Positions 25,636-35,290 of a DNA stretch of 64,000 nt are shown in pieces. The notes under the pieces were generated by a model. It saw only the letters and a list, made by a program, of their open reading frames with translations. It was not told where the DNA came from and made no database searches. The position numbers and the translations under genes are program-made. The stretch lies in the NCBI RefSeq assembly GCF_000687875.1, contig NZ_JHYG01000012.1:1-64000 (forward strand), given 5' to 3'. This stretch comes from Acidocella facilis ATCC 35904. Lineage in GTDB: Bacteria; Pseudomonadota; Alphaproteobacteria; Acetobacterales; Acetobacteraceae. Position 1 is the first letter of the stretch. The number at the start of each line of letters is the position of its first letter.

Positions 25636-26410
25636 CCTCGACAAGCTCAGCCCGGCCGAATACCGCGCCCGCTACGAAGCCCTGCAGGAAGCCGCCCGTG
25701 CCCGCGCCGCCGCCCCGCAAACAGAAGCCAGCTTCCCGGAGATCCCGCCCGATGCGGTGATCGCGCAGGATGTGATTCCGCCCGGCTGGTACGCTTCATT
25801 GTGGCTGCGCCGGGGGGCGGCGCTGCGCCTGACCAATATCGCGGGCACGCCCGGCGCGGCTTTGTTCATCTGGAACCAAGCCGACCCCTCCGAGCGCTTC
25901 AACGCCGGCGACACCACCAAGCTGCAATGGACCACCAACCTGACCACCGGCCGGGTGCTGTTCTCGGATATGGGGCGCGTCCTCGCCGCCATCACCGCCG
26001 ATAGCGGGGCGGGGCATGACAGCATCATCGGCCCCAACGGCCCGGCGCAGACGCAAGGGCGCAACGGGCGGGATAATCTGCGTTGCGGCGCCGCCAAATT
26101 CGGGCTGTCGCGCCGGGATCTCGCCCCGGCGCTCTCACTGTTCTCCCCGGTTGGGGTGGATGCGCAGGGTGTGATGCGCTGGCGCGGCAACCCGCCCGCC
26201 GGCGCCATGCTCGAGCTGCGCGCGGAGATGGATCTGCTCCTCGTCCTCTCCAACACCCCGCATGCGCTCAGCCCGGTGCAGCAGGCGACCGGCCCGCTCG
26301 CCTACACCGCCTGGCGCGCTGGCGCGCCCGGCCCGGACGATCTCTGCCGCCATTTCACCGCCGAGGCCGCCCGCGGCTTTGCCAACAATGATCGGTATTT
26401 CGCGCAATGA
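25628..26410 (+). CDS. cgdA: carboxyguanidine deiminase subunit (urea carboxylase-associated protein 1)
   Basis: 260 residues of the urea amidolyase-associated/UAAP1 family. Published work on the pair from guanidine-regulated operons showed that they form carboxyguanidine deiminase, which turns the carboxylase product into allophanate. Visible blocks include YASLWLRRGAALRLTN, FNAGDTTKLQWTT, GRVLFSDMGRVL and CGAAKFGLSRRDLAP. The gene lies directly behind a ykkC riboswitch and overlaps the second subunit by 4 bases. Subunit lettering follows the gene order here and is from memory. Confidence 0.85.
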   Translation: MLDLDKLSPAEYRARYEALQEAARARAAAPQTEASFPEIPPDAVIAQDVIPPGWYASLWLRRGAALRLTNIAGTPGAALFIWNQADPSERFNAGDTTKLQWTTNLTTGRVLFSDMGRVLAAITADSGAGHDSIIGPNGPAQTQGRNGRDNLRCGAAKFGLSRRDLAPALSLFSPVGVDAQGVMRWRGNPPAGAMLELRAEMDLLLVLSNTPHALSPVQQATGPLAYTAWRAGAPGPDDLCRHFTAEAARGFANNDRYFAQ

Positions 26411-27021
26411 CCCTGATCTCAGACCAGTTCGTGCCCGCCCGCGCCCCCTATTCGGTGGTGCTGAAACAGGGCCAGACCATGCGCATCATCGATCTGGAAA
26501 GCCAGCAGGCGGTGGATGCGCTGTTCTACAACGCACAGGATACCAGCGAGCGCTATTCGGCGCAGGACACGCTGGCCGCACAGGCCCTGCAGGGCGGGCG
26601 CTACGACCTGACCACGGGCGCCGTGCTGCGCTCCAACGAGGGCCGGCCGATGGTGACACTCACCGCCGATAGCTGCGGCTTTCACGATAGCTGTGCCGGG
26701 GCCTGCTCGTGTGAGAGCAATATCGTGCGCTTCGGCTATGAAACACGCTTCATGCATTCATGCCGGGAGAATTTCCTCACCGAGCTGGCGAAATACGGCA
26801 TGGATAAGCGCGACCTGGTCTCCAACGTGAATTTCTTCATGAATGTGCCGATCCGCCCGAATGGCGAGCTGACGGTGGATGACGGGGTTTCCGAACCTGG
26901 CGGGTATGTCGAGTTCATCGCGGACATGGATGTGCTGGTGGTGATCTCCAACTGCCCGCAGGTGAATAATCCATGCAACGGCTTCACCCCCACGCCGATT
27001 CAAATCCTGATCAGCGGCTAG
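26407..27021 (+). CDS. cgdB: carboxyguanidine deiminase subunit (urea carboxylase-associated protein 2)
   Basis: 204 residues of the UAAP2 family, paralogous to the preceding protein and expected to form the heteromeric deiminase with it. It has a conserved Cys/His-rich segment, CGFHDSCAGACSCESN, suited to metal binding, then LTELAKYGMDKRDLV and NFFMNVPIRPNGEL. The ATGA overlap with the first subunit and a 3-base gap to the carboxylase indicate one operon. Confidence 0.87.
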   Translation: MTLISDQFVPARAPYSVVLKQGQTMRIIDLESQQAVDALFYNAQDTSERYSAQDTLAAQALQGGRYDLTTGAVLRSNEGRPMVTLTADSCGFHDSCAGACSCESNIVRFGYETRFMHSCRENFLTELAKYGMDKRDLVSNVNFFMNVPIRPNGELTVDDGVSEPGGYVEFIADMDVLVVISNCPQVNNPCNGFTPTPIQILISG

Positions 27022-27024
27022 ACG

Positions 27025-30000
27025 ATGTTCAGCAAAATCCTCATCGCCAATCGCGGCGAAATTCTGGGCCGGGTTTGTCGCACGCTGAAGCAGATGGGCA
27101 TTGCCAGTGTGGCCGTCTATTCGGATGCGGACCAATTTGCCCCGCCCGTGCGCGCCGCGGACGAGGCGGTGCATATCGGCCCCGCCCCGGCGGCGCAGAG
27201 CTATCTCGATATCGACGCGATCCTCGAGGCCTGCCAGCGCAGCGGCGCGCAGGCCGTGCATCCCGGCTATGGCTTCCTCTCCGAGCGGGTGGAATTCGCG
27301 GAGCGGCTGGAAGCGGCGGGGATTCGCTTCATCGGCCCGCGCCCCGCGCATCTGCGCGATTTCGGGCTGAAGCACACCGCCCGCGCCTTGGCCAAGGCGG
27401 CCGGCGTGCCGATGCTGCCCGGCACCGGCGTGCTGACCAGCCGCGAGGAGGCGCTGGCCGAGGCCGCGCGCATCACCTACCCGGTGATGCTGAAAAGCAG
27501 CGCCGGGGGGGGGGGCATCGGCATGGTGCTGTGCGAGGACGCGGCCGACCTGGCCACGCGCTATGACAGCATCGCCCGGCTCGCCGCCAATAATTTCGGC
27601 AATGCCGCCTTGTTCCTGGAAAAATACGTCGCCCGCGCCCGGCATGTGGAGGTGCAGATTTTCGGCGACGGCAAAGGCGGCGTGGTGGCGCTGGGCACGC
27701 GCGACTGCTCCTTGCAGCGGCGCAACCAGAAAGTGGTCGAGGAAACCCCGGCCCCCAACCTGCCCGACGCGATCCGCACCGCCATGGAGGAGGCCGCCAT
27801 CGCGCTGGCGGCATCGGTACATTATGAATCCGCCGGGACGGTTGAATATGTTTACGATGCCGAGGCGCAGAGATTTTACTTCCTTGAAGTGAATACCCGC
27901 CTGCAGGTCGAGCATTGCGTGACCGAGGAAATTTATGGAGTCGATCTGGTCCGCTGGATGATCGAACAGGCGGCGGGGGCGTTCGTGCTGCCGTCCCCGG
28001 CGGAACTGAAGCCGCAAGGTGCGGCCATCGAAGTGCGCTTATACGCGGAAGCGCCCGGCAACCAGTTTGCCCCCTCCAGCGGCCAGCTGAGCGCCTTCAC
28101 ACCGCCGCCCGGCCTGCGCGTGGAAAGCTGGGTGGAAACCGGCACGGACATTTCCCCTTTCTACGACCCGATGCTGGCGAAATTCATCGCCACCGGCGCC
28201 ACCCGCGCCGAGGCGCTTGCCAAGCTGCAAGCCGGGCTGCGCCGCAGCGCCATTTTCGGCGTTGAAACCAACCTGAATTATCTCAAGGCCATTCTCGCTT
28301 TGCCCGCCTTCGCGGCTGGCGAGATGACGACGCGCAGCCTGGCGGATTTCAGCTTCACCCCGCTGGCCGTGGAGGTGCTGGACCCCGGCGCGCAATCGAG
28401 CTTGCAAAGCCTGCCGGGGCGGTTGGGCTATTGGGAGGTCGGCGTGCCACCGAGCGGGCCGATGGATGATCTCCACCACACCCACGCCAACGCGCTGCTC
28501 GGCAATGCGTTTGACGCGGCCACGCTTGAGCTCACCCATACCGGGCCGAGCTTGCGCTTTCTCAGCGCGACGCGGATCGCGCTCTCCGGTGCCAATATGC
28601 CAGCGCTTCTGGATGAGCAGCCGGTGGCCTACCATTGCGCCGTGGAGGTGCAGGCCGGGCAGGTGCTGGAGCTGGGGATGATCGACGGTCCGGGCCAACG
28701 CACCTACCTCGCGGTGTCCGGTGGCTTCAAGGCACCCGCCTATCTCGGCAGCACCGCCACCTTCACGCTGGGCGGTTTCGGCGGCACCACCGGCGGCGCC
28801 TTGCGCGCCGGGGATATTTTGCATTTTCCCCCGCCTTTGCCCGCGCCAACCGAACCACCGCCCGCGCCGGCGACATTGGCGCGCAGCTGGACGCTGGCCG
28901 TGCGCTATGGCCCCCACGGCGCGCCGGATTTTTTCACCGATGACGATATCGACACACTGTTCCATGCCACCTACGAGGTGCACCATAATTCCGCGCGCAC
29001 CGGGGTTCGGCTGATCGGCCCCAAACCCGCCTGGGCGCGGCGCGATGGCGGCGAAGCCGGGCTGCACCCCTCGAATATTCACGACAATGCCTACACGGTC
29101 GGGGCGATCGACTTTACCGGCGACATGCCGATTTTGCTGGGGCCGGACGGGCCTTCACTGGGCGGCTTCGTCTGCCCCGCGGTGGTGACGAAAACGGATC
29201 TTTGGAAGCTGGGTCAGCTCAAGCCCGGCGACAAGGTCCGCTTCGCGCGCGTGGATTCCGCCCCCGCGATCATCGCCGCCAGCCAGGATGTCGTTATCCG
29301 CCGCGCCGGGGATGAGGATGTGCTGATCGAATTCGGCGAGATGAAGCTGGATTTCGAGCTGCGCCTGCGCACCCAGGCGCTGCGCGACGCGCTTGCGGCC
29401 AGCGCGCTGAAGGGCGTTATCGATCTGACGCCGGGGATCCGTTCCCTGCAGATCCATTTCGATTCAGAGCAGACAAATACAGCAAAAATCATGGCGGCGG
29501 TGCGGGATATTCTGCCACAACTGCCAGATCCTGAAGCGATGGAGATGAAAACCCGCACACTCTGCCTGCCGCTTTCCTGGAATGACAGCCAGGTGCAGCT
29601 GGCCATGCGCAAATATCAGGAGACCACACGCCCCAACGCGCCCTGGTGCCCGGACAACATCGAATTCATCCGCCGCATCAACGGGCTTGAGGATATCGAG
29701 GCGGTCAAGCGGATCATTTTCGACGCTTCCTACATCGTGCTGGGGCTGGGCGATGTCTATCTCGGCGCGCCGGTGGCAACACCCTATGATCCCCGGCATC
29801 GCCTGGTCACCACCAAATATAATCCCGCCCGCCCCTGGACGCCACAAAACGCCGTCGGCATCGGCGGCGCCTATATGTGCGTCTATGGCATGGAAGGGCC
29901 GGGCGGCTACCAGCTTTTCGGCCGCACCATCCAGGTCTGGAATACCCATCGCCAGCCGCCTCCCTTCGATGACGGCAAGCCCTGGCTGCTGCGCCATTTT

Positions 30001-30501
30001 GATCGCATCCGCTTCCGGGAGGTCTCCGAAGACGAATTGGAAGAGGCCCGCGCTGACTTCTTGCACGGCAAATATCCGCTGCAGATCGAGGAAAGCAGCT
30101 TTTCGCTGCGCGCCTACCGGGAATTCTGCGCGGAAAATGCAGATAGCATCGACGCGTTTCAGACGCGCCAGCGCCGTGCCTTCGCGGTGGAGCGTGAGGA
30201 TTGGGCTGCAAAGGGGCTGAACTCGTTTGAGGAGCCGGAGATGCAAATGGCGGCGGAGGAAGCGCCCTTGCCGCCAGGTGGGCGCGCCATCACCGCGCCG
30301 GTTCCAGGCAGCATCTGGAAAATCCTGGCCGAAACGGGAGCGCAGGTGAAACGCGGGGATGTCGTGATGATTCTTGAATCCATGAAAATGGAGGTACGGG
30401 TTGAAGCCAGCACCACCGGCCGCCTGACCAGCCTGACCGCACGGCCAGGCCAAATTATTCGCGCCGGGCAACGCCTCGGCATCATCACCACGGAGTCCTG
30501 A
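27025..30501 (+). CDS. biotin-dependent guanidine carboxylase (urea carboxylase family)
   Basis: 1158-residue multidomain enzyme that would carboxylate guanidine with bicarbonate and ATP to carboxyguanidine. The biotin carboxylase part (about 1-450) carries the ATP-grasp glycine loop KSSAGGGGIGM. Next come the AHS2/KipA-like and AHS1/KipI-like carboxyltransferase parts (about 455-1060; VGVPPSGPMDDLHH, GIGGAYMCVYGMEGPGG), and then the biotinyl domain with the attachment Lys1121 in ESMKME. True urea carboxylases share this layout, but the riboswitch and the CgdAB genes point to guanidine. An 11-G run at 27495-27505 encodes the glycine loop. Confidence 0.88.
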   Translation: MFSKILIANRGEILGRVCRTLKQMGIASVAVYSDADQFAPPVRAADEAVHIGPAPAAQSYLDIDAILEACQRSGAQAVHPGYGFLSERVEFAERLEAAGIRFIGPRPAHLRDFGLKHTARALAKAAGVPMLPGTGVLTSREEALAEAARITYPVMLKSSAGGGGIGMVLCEDAADLATRYDSIARLAANNFGNAALFLEKYVARARHVEVQIFGDGKGGVVALGTRDCSLQRRNQKVVEETPAPNLPDAIRTAMEEAAIALAASVHYESAGTVEYVYDAEAQRFYFLEVNTRLQVEHCVTEEIYGVDLVRWMIEQAAGAFVLPSPAELKPQGAAIEVRLYAEAPGNQFAPSSGQLSAFTPPPGLRVESWVETGTDISPFYDPMLAKFIATGATRAEALAKLQAGLRRSAIFGVETNLNYLKAILALPAFAAGEMTTRSLADFSFTPLAVEVLDPGAQSSLQSLPGRLGYWEVGVPPSGPMDDLHHTHANALLGNAFDAATLELTHTGPSLRFLSATRIALSGANMPALLDEQPVAYHCAVEVQAGQVLELGMIDGPGQRTYLAVSGGFKAPAYLGSTATFTLGGFGGTTGGALRAGDILHFPPPLPAPTEPPPAPATLARSWTLAVRYGPHGAPDFFTDDDIDTLFHATYEVHHNSARTGVRLIGPKPAWARRDGGEAGLHPSNIHDNAYTVGAIDFTGDMPILLGPDGPSLGGFVCPAVVTKTDLWKLGQLKPGDKVRFARVDSAPAIIAASQDVVIRRAGDEDVLIEFGEMKLDFELRLRTQALRDALAASALKGVIDLTPGIRSLQIHFDSEQTNTAKIMAAVRDILPQLPDPEAMEMKTRTLCLPLSWNDSQVQLAMRKYQETTRPNAPWCPDNIEFIRRINGLEDIEAVKRIIFDASYIVLGLGDVYLGAPVATPYDPRHRLVTTKYNPARPWTPQNAVGIGGAYMCVYGMEGPGGYQLFGRTIQVWNTHRQPPPFDDGKPWLLRHFDRIRFREVSEDELEEARADFLHGKYPLQIEESSFSLRAYREFCAENADSIDAFQTRQRRAFAVEREDWAAKGLNSFEEPEMQMAAEEAPLPPGGRAITAPVPGSIWKILAETGAQVKRGDVVMILESMKMEVRVEASTTGRLTSLTARPGQIIRAGQRLGIITTES

Positions 30502-30503
30502 CG

Positions 30504-32282
30504 ATGATCCCTGAGCTGCTCGAATTTCCCGCCCTGCGGAGCGCCTACGCCAGCGGGGCTTTGACACCGACCATGCTGGTGAAAGCCTTGCTGGCGCGCA
30601 TCGCCGCCTACCCGGACAAGGCGGTGTTCATCAGCCTCGTGCCGGAGGAGGAGCTGCTGGCGCAGGCCGCCGAACTGGAGGCCGGCGGCCTGGAGGGCAA
30701 GGCGCTTTACGGTATACCCTTCGTTGCGAAAGACAATATCGACGTCAGGGGCATCCCGACAACCGCTGGCTGCCCGGCCTTTGCCTACACACCGGCGCAG
30801 GATGCCGTCACCATCGCGCGGTTGCGCGAAGCGGGGGCGATTCTGCTCGGCAAAACCAACCTGGATCAATTCGCGACCGGCCTGAACGGCACCCGCTCAC
30901 CCTACGGCGCGCCGCGCTCAGTGTTCAACCACGCCTACATCTCCGGCGGCTCCTCCTCGGGCTCTGCGGTGGCGGTCGGCGCCGGATTGGCAGCGTTTTC
31001 GCTCGGCACGGATACCGCAGGGTCCGGCCGGGTGCCCGCCGCGTTCAATAATCTGATCGGGCTGAAACCGACAATCGGCCGCCTCTCCGCGACCGGTGTG
31101 GTGCCGGCATGTAAAAGCCTAGACTGCATCTCGGTTTTCGCCAATTCTTCCGCGGATGCGATGGCCGTATTGGACGCCGCACAAGGTTATGACGCGCAGG
31201 ATGCCTATTCCCGCCCGCCTGCATCCCACAGCTTGCCGCAACGCCCGCGCCTTGGCGTGCTTGCTGCCAAGGACAGGGATTTCGCCGGGGACGATGAGGC
31301 CGCTTCGCTCTACGACGCCGCTTTGGCCCAGGCGCTGGCACTGGGCTGGGCGCTGACCGAGATCGATTACGCCCCGTTTCGCACGATCGCCGCCCTGCTT
31401 TATGGCGGTGCCTTCGTGGCGGAGCGGACCGCCGCCATGCGAGATTTCATGCGCGACAAGGCGGCAGAAATGCATCCGGTCGTGCGCGGCATCGTCGAAG
31501 GCGGGATGAAGTTTTCCGCTGCCGACGCCTTCGACGATATCTACAAGGTTCAGGCCCTGCGACATCTGACGAATGTTGAGCTGGCAAAATGCGATGCCTT
31601 GCTGCTGCCCACGGCGCCTACCTGCTTCACAGTGGAGGCGATGCTGGCCGAACCGGTCAAGCATAACTCAACCCTTGGCCTCTATACGAATTTCGTAAAC
31701 CTACTGGACCTAGCCGCAATTGCGCTGCCCGCCGGTTTCACCGCAAACGGCATGCCGTTTGGCGTGACGCTGATCGGCCCGGCCTTCTCGGAAGCCTGCC
31801 TCTGCGCCTACGCGGACAAACTCCATAAAGCGCTGGGGGCTGGGTCCGGGCTGAGCCGTGTCCAGCCTTGCGGCACCTACGAAGCGATGACGGATGAGGT
31901 AACGCTGGTTGTCGCCGGCGCGCATCTCTCGGGCATGGTGTTGAACCATGAATTGACCAGGCTCGGTGCCCAACTGATCCGCCCGGCCCGAACCGCCCCT
32001 GACTATAAATTATTCGCCCTCGCCACCACGCCGCCGAAACCCGGGCTGGCGCACAGCCCCGGCTTTGCAGGACCAGGACTCGCTGTAGAGCTTTGGCGCA
32101 TGAGCGCGCACGCGCTCGGTGAATTCCTTGCCGCCCTCCCCGCCCCCATGGGCATCGGACGCGTCACTTTGGAAGATGGCTCGACGCATCCTGGCTTTCT
32201 CTGTGAAGCCTACGCGTTGGACGGTGCCGAGGATATTACCGCGCATGGCGGCTGGCGCGCCTACCGCGCGTCCTTGTCCTGA
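30504..32282 (+). CDS. atzF: allophanate hydrolase
   Basis: 592-residue amidase-signature enzyme converting allophanate to ammonia and carbon dioxide, the last step of guanidine assimilation here. The Ser-cisSer-Lys triad falls at Lys76 (FVAKDNID), Ser150/151 (GGSSSGSA) and Ser174 (TDTAGSGR). The C-terminal AtzF/DUR domain follows from about 460 (TLVVAGAHLSGMVLNHEL). Length is typical. Two bases separate it from the carboxylase stop, and a strong terminator follows. Confidence 0.93.
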   Translation: MIPELLEFPALRSAYASGALTPTMLVKALLARIAAYPDKAVFISLVPEEELLAQAAELEAGGLEGKALYGIPFVAKDNIDVRGIPTTAGCPAFAYTPAQDAVTIARLREAGAILLGKTNLDQFATGLNGTRSPYGAPRSVFNHAYISGGSSSGSAVAVGAGLAAFSLGTDTAGSGRVPAAFNNLIGLKPTIGRLSATGVVPACKSLDCISVFANSSADAMAVLDAAQGYDAQDAYSRPPASHSLPQRPRLGVLAAKDRDFAGDDEAASLYDAALAQALALGWALTEIDYAPFRTIAALLYGGAFVAERTAAMRDFMRDKAAEMHPVVRGIVEGGMKFSAADAFDDIYKVQALRHLTNVELAKCDALLLPTAPTCFTVEAMLAEPVKHNSTLGLYTNFVNLLDLAAIALPAGFTANGMPFGVTLIGPAFSEACLCAYADKLHKALGAGSGLSRVQPCGTYEAMTDEVTLVVAGAHLSGMVLNHELTRLGAQLIRPARTAPDYKLFALATTPPKPGLAHSPGFAGPGLAVELWRMSAHALGEFLAALPAPMGIGRVTLEDGSTHPGFLCEAYALDGAEDITAHGGWRAYRASLS

Positions 32283-32290
32283 ACGAAAAA

Positions 32291-32314
32291 GGCCGGTTCG
32301 CACCGGCCTTTTTT
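32291..32314. terminator. bidirectional intrinsic terminator between convergent operons
   Basis: GGCCGGT (32291-32297) and ACCGGCC (32302-32308) form a hairpin with A5 on the left and T6 on the right, so it can stop transcripts from both the guanidine operon and the convergent ABC operon. Confidence 0.85.
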
Positions 32315-33203
32315 ATTCCACCTCGTCGCTGACATCCGTCAGCAGCGGCACGGCCGGGTAGGGTTCATCCTCATCCGCTGTTTCCTTGCCGTGAATCAAC
32401 GCTTCCAGCCGCGCCTTGGTGGCGGCGAAGGCGGGGCTTGCGATCTGCGCGGCATCGCGGGGGCGTGGCAGCGGCACCTCGATCATTTCCCGCAAGCGCC
32501 CCGGATGCGCATCGAGCACGAGAATCCGGTCCGCCAGAAACACCGCCTCATCGAGATCATGGGTGATGAAGATGATTGTTATATCGACCTTTTTCCATAT
32601 CTCCAGCAAATAGGCCTGCATGCGCTGGCGGGTCTGCGCGTCCAGCGCCGAGAAGGGTTCGTCCATTAACAGCACACGCGGACGATTGACCAAGGCGCGG
32701 ATGATCGCCACACGCTGTTTCATGCCGCCGGAGAGTTGATGCGGGTAGGCATCGGCGAATTTTTCCAGCCCGACGAGCGCCAGCCATTCATCGGCCTGGC
32801 GTTGCGCCTCAACCTTGCCGACACCGGCCATGCGCAACCCGAACATCACATTCCGTCGCACGCTGAGCCAGGGGAACAAGGTATAGCCCTGGAACACCAT
32901 GCCCCGCTCGCGGCCTGGCCCCTGTACCGGCTTGCCATCGAGCGAGACCCAGCCTTCACTCGCCGTATCCAGCCCCGCCAGAATCCGCGCCAACGTCGAT
33001 TTACCGCAACCGGAAGGGCCGATGACGCAGAGGAATTCCCGCCGATGCGTCTGGAAAGATAAATCCTCGATCGCGGTGACGTTGTTTTTCCCGCTGTTGA
33101 AGCGCTTGCTCATGCCATCGACGCTCAATATCACGTCGCGGGCCTTCAGCCGTGCAAGCCGCGCCTGCACCTCTGGCGGTTGATCGAGATAGGAAACGCT
33201 CAT
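32313..33203 (-). CDS. ABC transporter ATPase (NitT/TauT type)
   Basis: 296-residue ATPase. Walker A GPSGCGKST is at 62-70, the signature LSGGMKQR near 152, then Walker B VLLMDEPFSALDA; the family's FITHDLDEAVFLADR follows. ATG 33203 overlaps the permease stop codon by 4 bases; the longer frame to 33398 is a shadow of the permease gene. With its partners it should import guanidine or urea; the set resembles the transporter commonly found with urea/guanidine carboxylase genes. Confidence 0.9.
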   Translation of the reverse strand: MSVSYLDQPPEVQARLARLKARDVILSVDGMSKRFNSGKNNVTAIEDLSFQTHRREFLCVIGPSGCGKSTLARILAGLDTASEGWVSLDGKPVQGPGRERGMVFQGYTLFPWLSVRRNVMFGLRMAGVGKVEAQRQADEWLALVGLEKFADAYPHQLSGGMKQRVAIIRALVNRPRVLLMDEPFSALDAQTRQRMQAYLLEIWKKVDITIIFITHDLDEAVFLADRILVLDAHPGRLREMIEVPLPRPRDAAQIASPAFAATKARLEALIHGKETADEDEPYPAVPLLTDVSDEVE

Positions 33204-34216
33204 GCGGCTGACTTGTCCCATGGAAAGAGTTTTCGGCCGAGCGCGGCCAGCAACAGATCGCCGCCAAGCCCCAGAATGCCGATCATCGCAATCGCCGCAT
33301 AGACATTCGCATAATGCTGGTAGCGCGATTGCTGGGTGATGAAGAGAGAAATCCCGGACGTGGCGCCGATCAGCTCCGCGACGATCAGATAAGTCCACGC
33401 CCAGCCCAGAAGAATCCGCTGGTCACGATACAGATCCGGCAGCACGCTGGGGATGATCACGCTGGTCAGCAGCCGCAAATTACGCGTCCCCAGCGTCAAA
33501 GCGGCTTCCACCAAGGCGAAATCGGCCTTACGGGTCGTGTTGGCGATGATCAAAATCTGCTGAAATAATGTGCCAATGACGATGATCGCGATTTTCGGCC
33601 CGGCATAGATGCCCAGCACCGCAACCGCCAACGTGCCGAAGGCCGGCGCCGGGAGGTAGCGGAAGAACTCGACAAACGGCTCAACCAGCCGCGCCAACCC
33701 GCTATGCGCCCCACATAAAATACCCAGCGGCACACCGATGATGGAAGAAATCACAAAGCCCCAGAAAATCGTCTGGATGCTTTGCCAAAGGCTTTGATGC
33801 AGCCAGAGCCCGTTCTGATCGGCCGGCGGCGTGGTGAAGGAGGTGTAGAACGCCGCCGCAACGTCACCGGGCGCGGGCAGATAGACCGGATTGCACGGCG
33901 TACCTACCGGTGGCGCGGTATGGTTGGTCTTCGCCGCCGCGAGTTGCCCGGCATAATCGGCCTTGGTCACCCGCATGCCCGGCATGTAGTAATCGACATC
34001 GCCAGGATCCGAAATCAACACGTCCGGATGCCAGATGAACGGCACGTAGCTGACCGCTGACCAGACCGCGAGCGGCAACAGAAACGAGGCAATTGCCAGA
34101 AAAATGCGCAAGCGTCGCGTCAAAGGCGCGCGGACGCGGAACCATTGCCCGCGCACCAGATCATCCGTCTCGGAGGCGGCCGGCTTCACGGCCGCGATCT
34201 CCGAGCGATCCAGCAT
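33200..34216 (-). CDS. ABC transporter permease (NitT/TauT type) with periplasmic insert
   Basis: 338-residue inner-membrane permease. After the first helix (FLAIASFLLPLAVWSAVSYV) comes an unusually long extracytoplasmic insert of about 90 residues (YYMPGMRVTKADYAGQL through PPADQNG). That insert is typical, as I recall, of the urea-carboxylase-associated transporter branch and absent from TauC/SsuC. The coupling loop reads VEAALTLGTRNLRLLTSVII. It overlaps its neighbours by 4 bases and 1 base, respectively. Confidence 0.88.
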   Translation of the reverse strand: MLDRSEIAAVKPAASETDDLVRGQWFRVRAPLTRRLRIFLAIASFLLPLAVWSAVSYVPFIWHPDVLISDPGDVDYYMPGMRVTKADYAGQLAAAKTNHTAPPVGTPCNPVYLPAPGDVAAAFYTSFTTPPADQNGLWLHQSLWQSIQTIFWGFVISSIIGVPLGILCGAHSGLARLVEPFVEFFRYLPAPAFGTLAVAVLGIYAGPKIAIIVIGTLFQQILIIANTTRKADFALVEAALTLGTRNLRLLTSVIIPSVLPDLYRDQRILLGWAWTYLIVAELIGATSGISLFITQQSRYQHYANVYAAIAMIGILGLGGDLLLAALGRKLFPWDKSAA

Positions 34217-35211
34217 TAATTCCCCTCCTTGTAGGCGTCGATCAACGACCCATTGATGTAGAGTTTCACATCCTGCGGGGTTTTATAAACCTTATTGCGT
34301 ACATTGAAGGCATCGGAATTTTCATCGGAGCCGTACACGGAGTTCAGGCCGGTGCCGGGCACGAAGGCGGCCTTTGCCTCGGCCAAGCTGAGAAGATGCG
34401 TTCCCTTGACATAACGCTGATAGATCTGCGGCGACACGCCATCGCGCGCGGCCATGATCTTGAGCGCATCGGCATGCGTCTTCGGATCGTTGATGTAGGC
34501 CAGAATGCGATACCAGACCTTGATCACCTTCGCCCAATCCTGCGGCCGTGCCGCCAGGCTTTGCGGCGATACCGCCAGACCGTCATAGATCAGCCCAGGC
34601 GCCTGCGCGGAGGTATAGATCGCCCTCGACCCCGGCACGGCCAGGCGCGCCTGATCCGCGATCGGCTGCCACAAGCCGATCGCCGCCACCGCGCCGGAGG
34701 CCAGAACCTGTGGCGTGCTGTTGGTCACCGTATTCACCAGCTGCACCGAGTCCAGCGACATGCCATTGGCCTGCAAGGCGTGCTCCAGCAGCATCTGTTC
34801 CAGCAGCCCAACCTCGACGCCAACCTTCTGCCCCTGCAATTGCTTGACGCTGGTGATGCCGGGCTTTGCCAGAATCTGGTCATTGCCGCTGGAATAATCG
34901 GTCAGCATGATGAGCTGATTTTTGGTGCCGTTGGCGCCGAGCGCCAGCGCATCGCCGGTTGCGAGAAAATCGCCATCCAACTTGCCTGCGGAAAAGGCAT
35001 CGAGTGACGCGGAATAATCAAACCATTGCATCTGCACATCAACGCCGGCTTGCTTGAACCAGCCTTTATCGACGGCGATCTGCCAGCCGGTGAAGCCCGG
35101 CCAGTCACTGAAGCCGATGCGCAGCGGCGTTTCGGCCTTTGCCGGCAAGCTGGCCAGCAGCGAGAGCGCCGCGGCGGAGAGAAAGGATGCAAATTTAGTC
35201 GCCCGTTTCAT
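34216..35211 (-). CDS. ABC transporter substrate-binding protein (guanidine/urea-associated type)
   Basis: 331-residue periplasmic binding protein with a signal peptide (1-26, ending LASLPAKA). The mature start TPLRIGFSDWPGFTGWQIAV, then QWFDYSASLDAFSAGKLDGD and MLTDYSSGNDQI, match from memory the binding proteins annotated as urea carboxylase-related. The ligand is therefore likely guanidinium or a related small cation or amide, though this is inferred. It is followed without a gap by the permease gene. Confidence 0.87.
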   Translation of the reverse strand: MKRATKFASFLSAAALSLLASLPAKAETPLRIGFSDWPGFTGWQIAVDKGWFKQAGVDVQMQWFDYSASLDAFSAGKLDGDFLATGDALALGANGTKNQLIMLTDYSSGNDQILAKPGITSVKQLQGQKVGVEVGLLEQMLLEHALQANGMSLDSVQLVNTVTNSTPQVLASGAVAAIGLWQPIADQARLAVPGSRAIYTSAQAPGLIYDGLAVSPQSLAARPQDWAKVIKVWYRILAYINDPKTHADALKIMAARDGVSPQIYQRYVKGTHLLSLAEAKAAFVPGTGLNSVYGSDENSDAFNVRNKVYKTPQDVKLYINGSLIDAYKEGN

Positions 35212-35290
35212 GGATACCCCTCAGATGGAGATCAGACTCTGCAAAAGACGTTACAAAAACAAAGACAGTGCAAGAACGATGCCAGACTGT

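Noticed and set aside
27025-30501. Calling the biotin enzyme a urea carboxylase
   Set aside because: The guanidine-I riboswitch and the carboxyguanidine deiminase genes directly upstream make guanidine the better substrate.
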